A stretch of 64,000 nucleotides of DNA from Topomyia yanbarensis (GCF_030247195.1 NC_080671.1:86488370-86552369), one strand, 5' to 3'; shown: positions 38,963 through 50,638, numbered from the stretch's first letter. The notes: generated from the sequence alone by a model not told the origin. Numbers and translations: made by a program.

Positions 38963-41900
38963 CTGCAGTATTCGGTTTCCATGTGCCCATAACTAACTGG
39001 CAACTTACAGCTTTCAACCTCGTGGTACACAGGATTAGTTTTGCAAAGAAGTTTATTGCGTTATTTAAAAGGCTAATGAGCTTCTTGCAAGCTTACAAAT
39101 TTAATAACATATTAACACATACCTAAATAGCGTCCATCCTTTTCGCGAAATCTCGTAAGAGTAGCGAATAAAACAAATTATATTTTATCCGCCACCAACT
39201 AACTGTTATGAAAGAGTACCAAGTAAATAAACTAATAGAAACGCCATCTAGTTAAGCCCCAAGCAGATGATTGGAATCTGCATTTGATGATTTAATATGG
39301 TTGCATTTGTATATAACAATGTGGATGTGTACGTGAGGTGCGTGCATCTGTCCCACCAAGTTGCAAGAATTCATATGAAATGACTCTTTTCTACCGGAGT
39401 TATTCTGTTCGAAAAAGTTTTCAAAAATAATACACCTATACTTTCCTATAACAATACAGAAAAATAAACAAGTAGTTTGGACTGAATGAAATTTTCGGTT
39501 GAAAACCATTCCGCATGAACCCAGTAATGTTCCAAATCGTCTAAATATGAACAAACACAATTTTAGGTCACCACTTCAATAGTCGGTCTTAATTCTGTTG
39601 TATGCGGTACATCAGAATAAATCAAAACATTAACCATGTTCCTCAATCGGCTCCACCCATCCCGCAAAGTACCACCCATTCATTTCATTCGGTCTGGGCC
39701 ACCAAACAACTATTTCACACACCATCGCGCATTTTTTTATATTCAAGTTTACGGCTCAGCGTGGGAATAAAAGTAAAAGTACATTCCACAACCATAAACT
39801 TGACTCGCGCTTGCACCTAAAACATCGCTTAACCACATCGCAACATAAGCGGCCACGGTAGCGCAATCTTTTCGCGCCAACCCAGAAAGAAAGAGAGAGA
39901 AAGACGCTGTACCCTGGGTATACGGTTAAATTGTCCAAGTCAGCTGACGAGAGCGGAAACGGATTACGTTACTGAGGCGGATTGCCATTTCATGAGACAT
40001 GTTGGATGCTGTTTTTCCATTCCCAACCGGCGGCATACATACACTCAGCCCTCTGTTGGTAAGACTCAATAGGGGTAACTTCTGTTTTTGGACAGTGACA
40101 AAAAGGTTTTATCTGTCCGAATAGTGACCGCTGCCGCCACCGCCGCTGGCTGGGGGGAAACATAATTATGTGACTGGGATTTTTTGCGTAATTCGAAGCT
40201 GAGAGTTGTTGACTACGGTACAACCAACAAGTTGCCAGTTACGAAAGGGTGTTTGGCTTGCTCGAGTCCAAATTGGTTGCAGACCAGTTGTAATAGTTTA
40301 TGGGGCAACGGGAAGTTGACATACACGCGTTGTATTTCCTAGTACAACAAGGTGAAAAGCGTTTTTCCTCGCTCAAGAAGGTCATCAGTAATGAACTTGA
40401 TGGCTGGAACATGGATGTTTTTCATCGGGTTTATTTGTTTGATTCATTCACGATTTGAAAGTCTATTTACAAAATAATTAACTCGTTACATTTAATATGT
40501 ACAGATTTTCTTCCAACAGTTTTCGTTCGCAAATGGTATTCGATTTCATAAAAAATAGGACAGTCAAAAAACATGATAGTATCGTTAGGAAAAATAATAA
40601 TAAGAGTTACACCAGCAAGTTTCTCCGTTCGTTGTTAAATACATTATTCATAATTTGCTTTTTGTATGAAAATATACAAAAATAAATCAGAAACTAAAAT
40701 TACTTCACTTTCACGATCGCTTTACTATGTATCTGATGGTAAAAACTAGACCTTGCAGTGGAAGTTCATATACGCACCGCTTTATTTTCCTTACACTCTT
40801 TGCGGCCTCCGATTCTTCCTAATTCGTTTAGCTCCGACGCACCATATACAGCCAATTGATTTTCCTACCTTTTTCCCATTTTACCGAGCCGCCTGCCTCA
40901 ACAGAGCTGTTGTTCCGCTACCGCAGCTTCCGGATTGACTTCATATATCTATACACGTACTATTTACTACATTTTGTGCACCCAATTCCGAAACCGTATC
41001 AGCCAGTGACTTCAACGAGAGCAAGAAAGATGGAAAGTTCCCTTTCGGCTGAAGCGCTTCGCCAGTTTCGCGCGCGTAATTATTCCCTCATAGTAAATAT
41101 AAAATCAGCTCGAAGGTGTTTTCCCTGAGCTCTTGATGTTGGCCGGACTTTACAATTGCTTAGTTTTGTCTACTTGAAAAAGAAAAAAGAACCATGGGAA
41201 ACTTTATCCGGCATTGGATTTAAATGTATTACTTGTGCCCCTTATTGTTCAGGGTTTTGCGGAACTTGAACTGATGTTTTGGGATAAATAGAACTGTTCC
41301 TAAATGTAATGAACGATGACCGTTAATTGTCACTTCGGATTGCCTCTCGCGTTCCGAATCTATTACAGCTTCAATTGCGTTTAACTTCACACACAAGTAG
41401 CGGATTGCTTTGCTACCAAACAATAGCCGAGGAGTTTACGGGACGGGCCCCGTTAACGACTTTTTTTGGTTGAATCACGACTGATTCCGTTAGTATTGAA
41501 TGCATTTGTCACGTGATTAGGTGAAGGTATGACAAATCATCAGCAGTTATTTGGCTCACACCGTCCGAAAAGATAAATTAAATCAAGGGGTACGGATAAG
41601 ATGTAACCGAGCAGCTCCGGATGTTGGGAGTATGCAGTCGGACAAAAAATGGAAATTGACCGAAAATTACAGTTAATAACTTTTCATTGCAAACAAATAT
41701 AGGAAACTATTACACCATATTTTTTCAATGCGAGACGCTTCGGTTGGCAGGGGAAGAAATATTTTGGCTTGGGAAGTAGTGTGAGATAATAGACTAGTTG
41801 CGCTGAAAGTATTTACATAAACTGCGCGAAGTGTAGTAGAAACATTATTATTGCGCCTCGCAAAGATGAGCAATTGCAAAGATGTGGAGTTGCAACCAAG

Positions 41901-42126
41901 GTGCAAGTAGTTGTATGGCGTCTATGTGTAATTTGAAATTCAAAAATTAGCGATCTTTGCCTCTGACTCTATCGTGTTCAGAGCTGCGCTTTTTTTTTCT
42001 ATTTCTTTGGATGTAAATACTCCGACAGAGGTGAAGAGAAAGGTATAGCTTAAGATAGAGGAGCCTATCCGTTTATGTGATACGAGACTAATTAAATTTT
42101 AAATCCTAAATCCCTAAGCTACAAGA
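38963..42126. other. Non-coding, downstream side of the Trp-rich gene
   Basis: No gene or major repeat was recognised. The stretch is less repetitive than its surroundings. Short frames, for example near 39600-39940 and 40850-41130, overlap on both strands with no recognisable domain. The 3' UTR of the minus-strand gene should lie just below 42127; no clear AATAAA was found within about 200 bp. Confidence 0.45.
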
Positions 42127-43017
42127 CTAATGCCATCCGTGGCTGACTGGGACGCAGACCTTCTCCCAAACAGGTTTCCACACCTTCTTCCATGCGGGCA
42201 CCTGAATTTCCTTCCAGGCTGGGACCTTAATTTCTTTCCACTCATCCTTCCATTCTAACTTTTTCTCGGTAGCCCACTCCTGTTTCTTCTCAATGCGCCA
42301 CACTTCAACCTTATCTTCCTTCCACGCTTCTTCCTTCTTCTTTACCCAGATCTGCTGTTTTTCCGTGCGCCATACCTGAACCCACTCGTCCTTCCATTCC
42401 AGCTTCTTCTCAGTCTTCCACTCCTCTTTCTTCTCGGTCTTCCACACCTTCTTCCACAGGGGCTTCCAGACCATCTTTTTCTTCCACAGATCGTGGCTAG
42501 TGTACTCCCAACCGTGTTCATCCTTACCCAGGAATTTCTCGCCCGGAATGCCCACCTTCACGGTGTCCGGTACCCAGATCTGCTTCCACTCAGGAACCTG
42601 AACTTCCTTCCACACTGGGACCTGTACCTCCTTCCAGACCGGCTTCGTCACCTTCTTCCAGTCAGGCACCTTGACTTCCTTCCAGGCTGGAATCTCGGTC
42701 TCCTTCCAGTAAGGCGTTTTCACAATCTTCCAGTCGGGAACCTTAATCTCGCGCCAGATCGGCACTTCGATCTTCTTCCAGACGGGGATCTGCTCCTTCT
42801 TCCATTCGGACTTCCACACTTCGATCTTCTTCGATTCCCAGACCTTCTTCCAGTCCTCCTTCCAGCCTAGCTTTTTCTCCCACACACACTTCGGTTCCGG
42901 GTGGTGGTGCTCGTCGTGACCTTTGTTGAAGAAGAACGGAGTCGGACTACGTTTCACGCGGACTGCAACCGATTCGTCTGCCAGAACCAGTGTGGCACAC
43001 AGGCTGCCAAATGTTAC
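42127..43017 (-). CDS. Trp/Lys-rich repeat secreted protein (exon 2, partial gene)
   Basis: This exon encodes 296 residues ending at a TAG stop. It opens with a hydrophobic stretch, VTFGSLCATLVLA, followed by DESVAVRVKR. This reads as the end of a signal peptide, a short propeptide and a dibasic site. The start codon must lie in an upstream exon, not found. The mature part has a His-rich start (HDEHHH, near residues 34-39). An octad region follows (about residues 72-148) with units such as VPVWKEVQ. A unique segment (GEKFLGKDEHGWEYTSHDLW, about 159-178) comes next, then a Lys/Glu-rich Trp region and a final set of octads. Of 36 Trp, 32 fall on a single 4-residue grid. There is no catalytic motif or membrane segment after the signal. 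It is likely an extracellular or cuticle-type structural protein; the Drosophila Vajk cuticular proteins are worth comparing, but I have not shown homology. Function is unknown. Confidence 0.88.
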   Translation of the reverse strand, partial: VTFGSLCATLVLADESVAVRVKRSPTPFFFNKGHDEHHHPEPKCVWEKKLGWKEDWKKVWESKKIEVWKSEWKKEQIPVWKKIEVPIWREIKVPDWKIVKTPYWKETEIPAWKEVKVPDWKKVTKPVWKEVQVPVWKEVQVPEWKQIWVPDTVKVGIPGEKFLGKDEHGWEYTSHDLWKKKMVWKPLWKKVWKTEKKEEWKTEKKLEWKDEWVQVWRTEKQQIWVKKKEEAWKEDKVEVWRIEKKQEWATEKKLEWKDEWKEIKVPAWKEIQVPAWKKVWKPVWEKVCVPVSHGWH

Positions 43018-43040
43018 CTGGAATTGGGGAAGAGTAAATA
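43018..43040 (-). promoter_or_regulatory. Splice acceptor before exon 2 of the Trp-rich gene
   Basis: On the minus strand the intron ends TATTTACTCTTCCCCAATTC followed by CAG, with the exon starting GTAACATTT. The pyrimidine-rich run and CAG fit an insect 3' splice site. The frame stays open through the junction, and no ATG precedes the hydrophobic segment in this exon, so splicing is needed to supply the start. Confidence 0.75.
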
Positions 43041-44024
43041 GTTGTAGTTAGTTTCAAAATGCAAATAATTGAAAAAAAAACCTATTCTGAAATGGAGTGC
43101 GCCAACGAATGTGAATATATCATGTTATTGTCGTATAGATATTAATCACAAGCAACTTCTAAAATAGGGGTTTTAGTTTTGATCTGGTTATATATTTCTT
43201 AAGACGATTTTTTCGTGAAACCACTGAAATGATAAAATATTCTGAAAAACGACCTGTGCAACAAAGTGAATATTCATGTTGGGTTTTGTATTACATTGTA
43301 CTACATTCCAGCTCAGCCTTGTATCTAGAAATTTGCCATCCAATCCACAACTACAACTAAAACATTTCACCAATGCAAATAATGCATTACATCGTTTCGT
43401 GCACAGTCCGAATTAGAATTTTGTCTTCTTTACATTGTAACCTAAATAGGGAAGAGTGAGGACACTTGATCCTTGGGGATATTTGATTCCCCTTCCATAT
43501 CGCATAATCTAAACACCAAAGGAAACACAATATAAAAAGAAAATGACATATTTAGCAGTTTATGGTGTTTAAAAAACAAATCGAATGTATTAAATTGGTT
43601 TTGGAAAAGTTGTATCTTATTTTTGAAAATATAGGTTACAATACATCTCGAAGATCTTTTTACGATTTTTTTGAACGATTGTATGAGTTCGTCGACAAAT
43701 TATTTATGAATGTTTTCAACTACAATTACTTTATAAGAGCTTTTGTCTAGAAAAACACGTTTTTCACAACACGTTACACAACTTCTACAAAAAAAACTAA
43801 TTTTCGTTCGCCTCATACAAGAGGTACCTTTGATCCCTGTAACACTGGGTACTCTTGATCCCTATCATTAACTCTCACACACACTTCCGAAATGCAGAGG
43901 AATAGAAATAATCACTTACATAAAGTACCCGATAGTATAAATTAATCTAAAATGTTTGTTTCGTGAACAAATTTTGATATAAGTTATTGAAAGTTGGAAA
44001 AGGCCGTCAACCAGCACTGATTTA
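43041..44024. other. Presumed intron / upstream region with dispersed repeat words
   Basis: AT-rich. From about 43448 it carries AGGGAAGAGTGAGGACACTT and TGATCC, and later TACTCTTGATCCC (about 43850). These are words of a dispersed family whose inverted end, GATCAAGTATACCCACTCTC, lies at about 46203-46226. No first exon with a convincing ATG and donor was found. Confidence 0.45.
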
Positions 44025-44398
44025 GGGTAATTTCGGGAGAGATGCCGCGTCAGGAGAGATGCCGCACTCTCTATATCTCGTATATGGGGTCGCTTTTATA
44101 CGGTAATATGATATTGTGAGTTTGTCTTTCGAAGAATTATAGCTCTAGAGATGTAAAATCATCCTTTTTAATTACTCACGAAAATTTTATTAATGATTTT
44201 GTGCGCTCAGTTGCATCACGGAGTGCCGAAAATTTTTCAGCACCACATTAAAATTTCGCTTTTTTTAAATTGTTCGATTTTTTTTGTGGTAAATCATATG
44301 TCGGTTGAATAGCTGGGACCTTTTAGAAGGCATTCTGATCATAAGCACGATCATTCATAATTTTAGAGGAAAATGGCATCATGCGGCATCTCTCCCCT
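44025..44398. mobile_element. Foldback MITE with GAGAGATGCCGC ends
   Basis: The left part has GGGAGAGATGCCGCGTC and GGAGAGATGCCGCACTC. The right end is GCGGCATCTCTCCCCTA, the inverted form. A further GGGAGAGATGCCGCATC in the left orientation follows at 44406. The interior of about 340 bp is AT-rich and non-coding. Confidence 0.7.
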
Positions 44399-44459
44399 AC
44401 AATTGGGAGAGATGCCGCATCAAAATTGCGGGTGAGATGCCGTACTCAATGGAAGAGGA

Positions 44460-45215
44460 TGCATAGCTAAAATGTATTTTTTTTCACCCAGGAATGTCAT
44501 TAAATGATCATTTGCGTCAGGTATAGGATTTTAATTAGGTATATCCACAAACTAACGGACCTAACACAGTGACATATAGGATTATGAGTCTATTTATCTA
44601 TATATTTAAATGGGCGACATGTATCTAAGTATTAATTACTTCGGTTTATTCTTTAAAGTTTCAGACACTAATTTTCGTGAACGCATTAATTTGTAGTGAT
44701 GTCAATATTGAGATAAAAGAGAAAATTTGAACGAATTGATGCTTTTTTAATATGAATCTTTCAAGAACAAACCTAAGTTGTATAAATTCATTGGGAGAAA
44801 CAGCCAAACAGTGCTTTTAATGAACTGCTACACCGACGAGTATGTTTCTATAACTTTTGGGTAAGATTCTATTGTCTTTTCGGTAACAGACCACGCAATT
44901 GCGCATTGCGGTATTAAACTCATATTCCCGCAAAGGTAGTAAACGGTGGAATGGCGAATTTCGGTTGCTGTTCATGTATGTGCATCATACAATCATACAA
45001 TTCAGTATGTGTCAACCTCGGTTCTGTTCGCATTAAGAATAATTCGGTCGATTTCTATGATAGTATTAGTACCGAGTCAAACCAACCGGAATCCTGGCGG
45101 ATATCAAACCAAATTCAGGCTGGAATCTACCCCAATATTGGCAGAAACCAGCCCGAATTACGGATTTTTTACTTTGTAGGTTGGATAGCGAAAAACAAAT
45201 TTTGGGCAGTTTTCG
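44460..45215. other. Non-coding stretch
   Basis: AT-rich, no gene recognised. Frames entering the following minisatellite from here are not supported as coding. Confidence 0.45.
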
Positions 45216-45475
45216 GATCCGGCCTAGTTGCCAGATCCGACACAGTTCCCGATCCGGACCAGTTCTCGGATCCAGACCAGTTCCCAAATCCGGACCAGTA
45301 TCTAGATCCGGACCAGTTCCCGGATCTGGACCAGTAACCGGATCCGGACCAGTACCTGGATCTAGCCCATCTCCTTTTCCCCTTTCCAAGTCCGGACCTG
45401 AACCAGGCCCAGACTTGGTGCTTAGATCCAGACAAGTGTCTGGATCCGGACCCTCGGTTCGGACACGTGGATCCA
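45216..45475 (+). repeat. 18-bp minisatellite (GATCCGGACCAGTTCCCG)n
   Basis: The units start at 45251, 45269, 45287, 45305, 45323, 45341 and 45359, exactly 18 bp apart. One earlier unit is off by a base (45216, 45234), and later diverged units lie at 45425 and 45443. Since 18 is a multiple of three, several frames on both strands stay open (Asp-Pro-Asp-Gln or Gly-Ser-Arg-rich). I regard these as artefacts. Confidence 0.9.
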
Positions 45476-47269
45476 AATCATAGGCCTTGCTTCCCGTCAA
45501 TGACGGGAAGGACTGTTCATGTTTTGTGCAGTCGCTATCTTGCTGTCAACGTCCGTGATAGAAAAGAAATTTCAATTTAACACTGGCTGAAGTACCCCAC
45601 CACTATTCTGAGTCGTTTTTTTTTCTGACTGTGCTTTGAAGCTAGCCGAGTGTGAGCCGATCTTCAAATACAGAATGTGTCGTGTAGAAAAATCGAACCT
45701 CGTCTTTATCCCCATTGTGTTTACTCCGCTTGAAGCACAATACAATGACAAGCGAAGTGCTACACACTTCCAGACAATACGACGCGTTAATATTTATTGA
45801 ATAAGAATTGATGAAACATGAGTGCGACGCAGAGAAGATTTGAATGTGTTGGTATTGCCGTTTGGGGAATTTTTTGTTGGGACCGTTTTGGCATGAAACG
45901 TCGTGCTATTAGAGCATTTTTTTCTCATTACCGTAAAGGTATTACGGCCGAGTTTTGGGTGTATTAGTCATAGTGTGCTCTGATTGTTTAGCCCTAGTAG
46001 GCAGGGGATCAAGTTACCACACTTTTTACAAAAACTTCATTTTGACATGATTTTCAAAACTGTTCATATTACTGACAGGACATGGTATTTGGATTTACAT
46101 ATTATTCACAGCTCTTACAATTTGAATTGACTGCAAAATGACGATATTTGCATTCAACATTTTTATTTCATTTAAAAATTATGTGAAAATAACAAAAGTG
46201 GGATCAAGTATACCCACTCTCCCCTATATCTTCGGAATTATACCAAAACAAAATAATCCACGATGAAAAAAATTGACTAGGAATGCATGCTACAGTTAGG
46301 GATGCCCGATTAGTTCTCGATCAAATCAAATTGCCGCATTTGACGATTATCTGGTAATCGATTAGTTAGCTTCGATTATAGGTCGATTTTTTTTAATGCC
46401 TGCACAATATATATTCTGTTGTCAATTGTAATTCGCTCCTAGAAAGTTTTGAAACACCATAAACTTATGTTTTTGAAGTAGAATACTTCTAACGTTTCAA
46501 TATAGGGTTCTCGTTTCAAAATTTTCTGACAGAATTTCACCCGATTTTTTAAACGTGAATATCTGCCTTTGTACTGAATGAAAAAATAAGATTATTACGC
46601 TATCTGATGAGAAATATGTACAACAATTTTGTATCCAATTCGGTAGTATGTACAATTACTAAAAATAGCGGAAATAATGGAATTTATGAAAGTAGTAATT
46701 ATCTGATCCATGATTGGTTGGTACAATTCGCTCAAAAAGCAGGTGTTGCTGGGACTGCCTCTTTTTCATCGAATGACATGCGACGCGTATAAAAAGAGAA
46801 CACAAGAAAAATTCGTTAGTTGCCAACAAAACTATTCCACCAAGCTGGTCCATCATTTCAAGACAAATTGGTCTAAAAATCTCAATATTAATTACAAATA
46901 GCTTAGTACTAAAGATGTAAAGAAATATTCTGTGTCACTTAAAAATTAAATATGTTAGCCATCGACAAAAACTAAGAATAAAGATCATTTATCAAGTCAT
47001 AATCAGGCGAAATTCGTTAGTTTGTGTTCTGACGTAAGCGTAGCAGCTGCTGCGTTTCATGTCAGCTCACATTCTTCGATGGTAGGTAATAAATACCATG
47101 ACTGCCGCCAGGCGCTGATGATTCTAATCATGAAATGACGTGACAATGTTTGTATTTCAATATCACACTATTGAAAAACAAGCAAAAATGAACAGATCTC
47201 GAAAACGTGAAAACTCCCATACATCAGTCAATCTATCCCCGGCAGAGCCGTCAATAGCCCAGTTAAACT
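45476..47269. other. Non-coding, with two repeat ends
   Basis: GATCAAGTATACCCACTCTC followed by CCCTA (about 46203-46226) is the inverted end of the GATCAAGT family. TTAGGGATGCCCGATTAG (about 46296) resembles the start of a hAT-type element, but no matching right end was found. No gene was recognised. Confidence 0.45.
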
Positions 47270-47418
47270 CATTCCGGAACCGGTTCGGATTTCTGAATGG
47301 AGTCATTATGGATTCCAAATCAAATGCAACAACCGATTCCGACTCAGAATCGGTTGTTGCATTTGATTTGGAATCCATACTGACTCCATTCAGGATTCCG
47401 AATCAAATTCCGAATGGT
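47270..47418. repeat. Near-perfect palindrome (foldback element)
   Basis: Two 33-bp arms (47307-47339 and 47347-47379) are exact inverted copies around a 7-nt loop. After a single mismatched base, pairing continues for 13 more bases on each side (CTGAATGGAGTCA). Outer parts (CATTCCGGAACCGGTTCGG and ATTCCGAATGG) pair imperfectly. The element shares words with 34215-34380. The open frame on each strand arises because the palindrome reads the same both ways. Confidence 0.93.
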
Positions 47419-47495
47419 TTTACCGGAGGGAGCAGGTTAGTAATTCAAACGAACACGAAAAGTTATAAATAAATGTGCCGCGTGCCTGTTTGAAT

Positions 47496-47740
47496 CAGTT
47501 CTCGACAAACATAGGATTACGGCTTAAAAGCCAACTGTCAAAATTCTCTTTGAAAGGAAATACCGGACAAACCGTTACTCGCCAATCGTAGATATTGGTA
47601 GTAAACAAAAGAGAAAACTTTACTCTTTCATTAACTGCTATGAACTGTGTTTAGCCACTAACGGTTTGTCCGGAATTTCCTTTCAAAGAGTATTTGGATA
47701 GTTGGCTTTTAAGCCGTAATCATATGTTTCTCGAGAATTG
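47496..47740. mobile_element. MITE with about 90-bp inverted ends
   Basis: The left end runs from CAGTTCTCGACAAACATAGG through GATTACGGCTTAAAAGCCAA and GGAAATACCGGACAAACCGT. The right end is the inverted form (ACGGTTTGTCCGGAATTTCC, TTGGCTTTTAAGCCGTAATC, TCTCGAGAATTG). The centre is short and AT-rich. No coding capacity. Confidence 0.85.
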
Positions 47741-47812
47741 TTCTTTTGCCAGACAAGTAACATCGTGTTTATAGCGTCTCGTATCACTGCTACCGCTGGG
47801 GGTGATCCGATG

Positions 47813-47905
47813 TAAATAGCGCGCGGCTGGAAGAGTTGGCAAACCTCAGTTGAAGTTGTCTAATTGTTCCATTCTGCATGTTATTATTGTTAAATTAAAA
47901 GCCCT
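47813..47905 (+). repeat. Direct repeat, copy 1
   Basis: GCGGCTGGAAGAGTTGGCAA, CTAATTGTTCCATTCTGCAT and GTTATTATTGTTAAA recur at 48658-48751 with the same order and orientation. Confidence 0.8.
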
Positions 47906-48339
47906 TTTAAGGGCTATAACAATAACAAACAATAAAGAACAAATTGGAATATTTCCAATCATTGACAGCTATAATCCAATTGCGCAGTTTATATTCGTTA
48001 TTTGTTGCTTGCGCGTATATTGACAATCTGAAATTTGCAACAATCTGTTGTTTGTTTAAATTTATCCTTCCGAAACAATACAAAAATGTACAGCTACTTA
48101 AAATACATTTCCAGGTTGAAATTAGCAAAACCCTGTGATTTATTAAAAATAGTCTTTCGGAAACATAATCCAAAATTTTGCAATGTTTCAGAAAATTGGA
48201 GGATGTGGCAACACTGCTAACTAGCGAAAGCCGTACTAAAAAGAATCCGCAAATATTTTTTTCGTTATTCTGCATGAGTCCTTCTATCAACAATGCGAAA
48301 GTGATAAAAGCCGATGTCACGTTTCAAGCTATCAGTATT

Positions 48340-48596
48340 TCTAGAGAAAATTTTCAATAGGACGTAAGTAACAATGAGAGATTCTCTTTGAGGTCTTTCT
48401 CTTCTGTTCATTACTCGGCCATTCCAACATTTACTACTCTACTCTTTGCATAATATTGTAGTAAAAACCGTCGGCTTTCGATATGTACTGGAAAATTAGT
48501 ACAAAGTGTTGTAATGACGTCGTAATAAACGAAAGAGAAAGTAAACAAAGAGAGGCTCTCAATGTTACTTACGTCCTATTGAAAATTTTCTCTAGA
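48340..48596. mobile_element. MITE with perfect 33-bp inverted ends
   Basis: The arms 48340-48372 and 48564-48596 are exact inverted copies, starting TCTAGAGAAAATTTTCAATA. Pairing continues imperfectly inward (AATGAGAGATTCTCTTTG against CAAAGAGAGGCTCTCAAT). The central 150 bp is non-coding. Perfect arms imply a young insertion or gene conversion. Confidence 0.92.
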
Positions 48597-48657
48597 TTTC
48601 ATATTAGATGCTGAATAGAAAGGTTGTTTCTTTTCATTTAGAAATATTTATCTGATG

Positions 48658-48751
48658 TAAGTAACATGCGGCTGGAAAAGATGGCAAACCTTTTTTTGCA
48701 GCTGACTAATTGTTCCATTCTGCATGTTATTTTTGTTAAACCAAAAGCCCC
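48658..48751 (+). repeat. Direct repeat, copy 2
   Basis: It matches 47813-47905 (GCGGCTGGAAAAGATGGCAA, CTAATTGTTCCATTCTGCAT, TTTGTTAAACCAAAAGCCC). The pair brackets the MITE at 48340-48596. Confidence 0.8.
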
Positions 48752-50211
48752 TAGTTAGTTCAATATGTTTCATTCCATAGCACGCGTGTTTGTGTATCCC
48801 ACAAATAGCCCTTTTCAGGATTCCACTAATGGTCCTCTCCAGGACCCCACATACAAAACAGTTAATTGAATGATTCCTTTAAAATCGTTCTTTTTAGGAC
48901 CCCAAATATAGAACATTTCAGAGTTAATGTTAATTAAACCACCGAATATATAAAGATACATATGTTATACTTTCTTCGTTTACGAATAATTTGATTTATG
49001 ACCAGCTATTTTTCTATCGTGCTTGCAAACATTTGATTTGATAGCAGGTATTTAAAGATAGATGTACCGTTTTGTTTGTGAGCATCATTAATTTATGTTC
49101 CCATTTCATGGATTTGAATAAAACTTTTTTAAAACTTGAATTTATCACACTATAGGTTATCGATTTTAATTTAAAAATTCAACAATTATTTCTAGTGACG
49201 AATAGCATGCCTGTGTGTAGTTCTGGAACAGTCGATGGCATTAACGGGTTTTAATTTGGCCACGGATAATATTGCTTGTTCATAAAACTGCCTGCATTTT
49301 TGATGTCATAGTGGTCGTGTCTTGCACATAACACTTATTTTTTTAAGAGCTGAATAAATGGATTGGCGATGGGGTGGTTTGGTGCGAGAACCGCGCTCTC
49401 CTGTTCTTTAAAATATATGTGGCGTCAGGTGCTTGCACAGATAAATTCACCACGGCGCGCGTTCCAGTGTGCACCGTGATGAATTTATCTGTGTGTTTGT
49501 TTCCTCCGGCAAGCCGTAATGCGTACTGATTGTTTCGTTGTGTAAAGGAGATGGTGTTGGCTTATTGGATACTGATAATATGATTTTCTATTGATGATTT
49601 GATACGAGTTACTTCGGAAAGTTTATTTACGAGTTTATAGTGCATTTTTTCACTACCAGGAGAAATTTAAAGTACTCGGTCCTCGGAGCAAACTGAGAAA
49701 AAGTTTTACGTTATAAACTCAGTTAAATAACGGTCCATAAAACAGATTAATTGTATCCACATTAAGCCCGGCTTATTTTGTGTGCGGCTAAATGACGCCA
49801 TGTGCTTTTTACTTATTTTGTTTGCGAATATCGCGGCAACACAAATGAAAAGCTCCATTATTGTGAAAACTCCACTCTAAGATACCTGCTTGGTTAAGGT
49901 TCGAGCATATTATTATTTATGAAAACATGAGGTAAAACGCACCTCCTAAGGAAATATGATCATAGTTTAGCTATAGAACATTAATTGGGAGGATTTAATA
50001 AATATCATCCAACCAACATTTCCTCCTGTAATCGCAATCATAACGCTTTGAAAAATGATCAAAATTTTAATGATTCACAACAACAACGGGACAGAAAGCT
50101 CATTGGACTATTACGTAATGTTGTTTTCATTTGAGATTTCACAAAAGTGTAGCTTTAAATCGTCTTAGGTTATGCAATTATTAGGTTTTCAAAACAATTG
50201 TTTTAGATTAG
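48752..50211. other. Non-coding, with one compact hairpin
   Basis: No gene recognised. At 49436-49456 and 49470-49493, CACAGATAAATTCACCACGG and CCGTGATGAATTTATCTGTG form an inverted pair around a short GC-rich loop. This may be a short inverted-repeat element or a transcribed hairpin. Confidence 0.5.
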
Positions 50212-50638
50212 AAAGATGGGTAGGTAATGTCAACGACATTAGCAAAATGAAGTAGCCTATATTTTAAGTTATTAATACTATTGCTGCAATTTTTACTAAT
50301 TTCTGAAAGGTTTTATTAGAATAAGTTATTTCGGTATTTCTAATGGAAATAGCGAAATAACGGTACATGTATATACGATTCTCTACTGTTGTCAAATGAA
50401 TTGATTCACTCTCATTTAATGCTCTTGTCAGGATTACCATATGAGGATAAATATGTTGGAATATTTTAGGTTTCGATGTACGTGTACCGATATTTCGGTA
50501 TTTTCATTAGAAATAACGAAATGGCTGGTTTTAATATAACCTATCAGAATATAGTCAAAATTGTAGCATTCGCATTAACAGCCTAAAGTGTATTCTACTT
50601 CACTCCGATTATGTCTCTGACATTACCCACCCATCTTT
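50212..50638. mobile_element. MITE with AAAGATGGGT ends
   Basis: It starts AAAGATGGGTAGGTAATGTC and ends GACATTACCCACCCATCTTT, inverted over about 28 bp with few mismatches. Subterminal AATGAAGTAG on the left pairs with CTACTTCACT on the right. The AT-rich centre includes two inverted GAAATACCGAAATA-like blocks. No coding sequence. Confidence 0.88.

Noticed and set aside
42493..42870. 125-codon Leu/Pro-rich frame on the plus strand
   Set aside because: It is antisense to the Trp-rich gene and is explained by its repeat codons.
45066..45500. Asp-Pro/Gly-Ser-rich frames on both strands
   Set aside because: They arise from the 18-bp minisatellite, a multiple of three.
46296..46400. hAT-type element start (TTAGGGATGCCCGATTAG)
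   Set aside because: No matching inverted end or 8-bp target duplication was found within the window, so no element is called.
47140..47472. Similar Ser/Asp-rich frames on both strands
   Set aside because: The palindrome at 47270-47418 reads alike in both directions, so matching frames are expected without coding.
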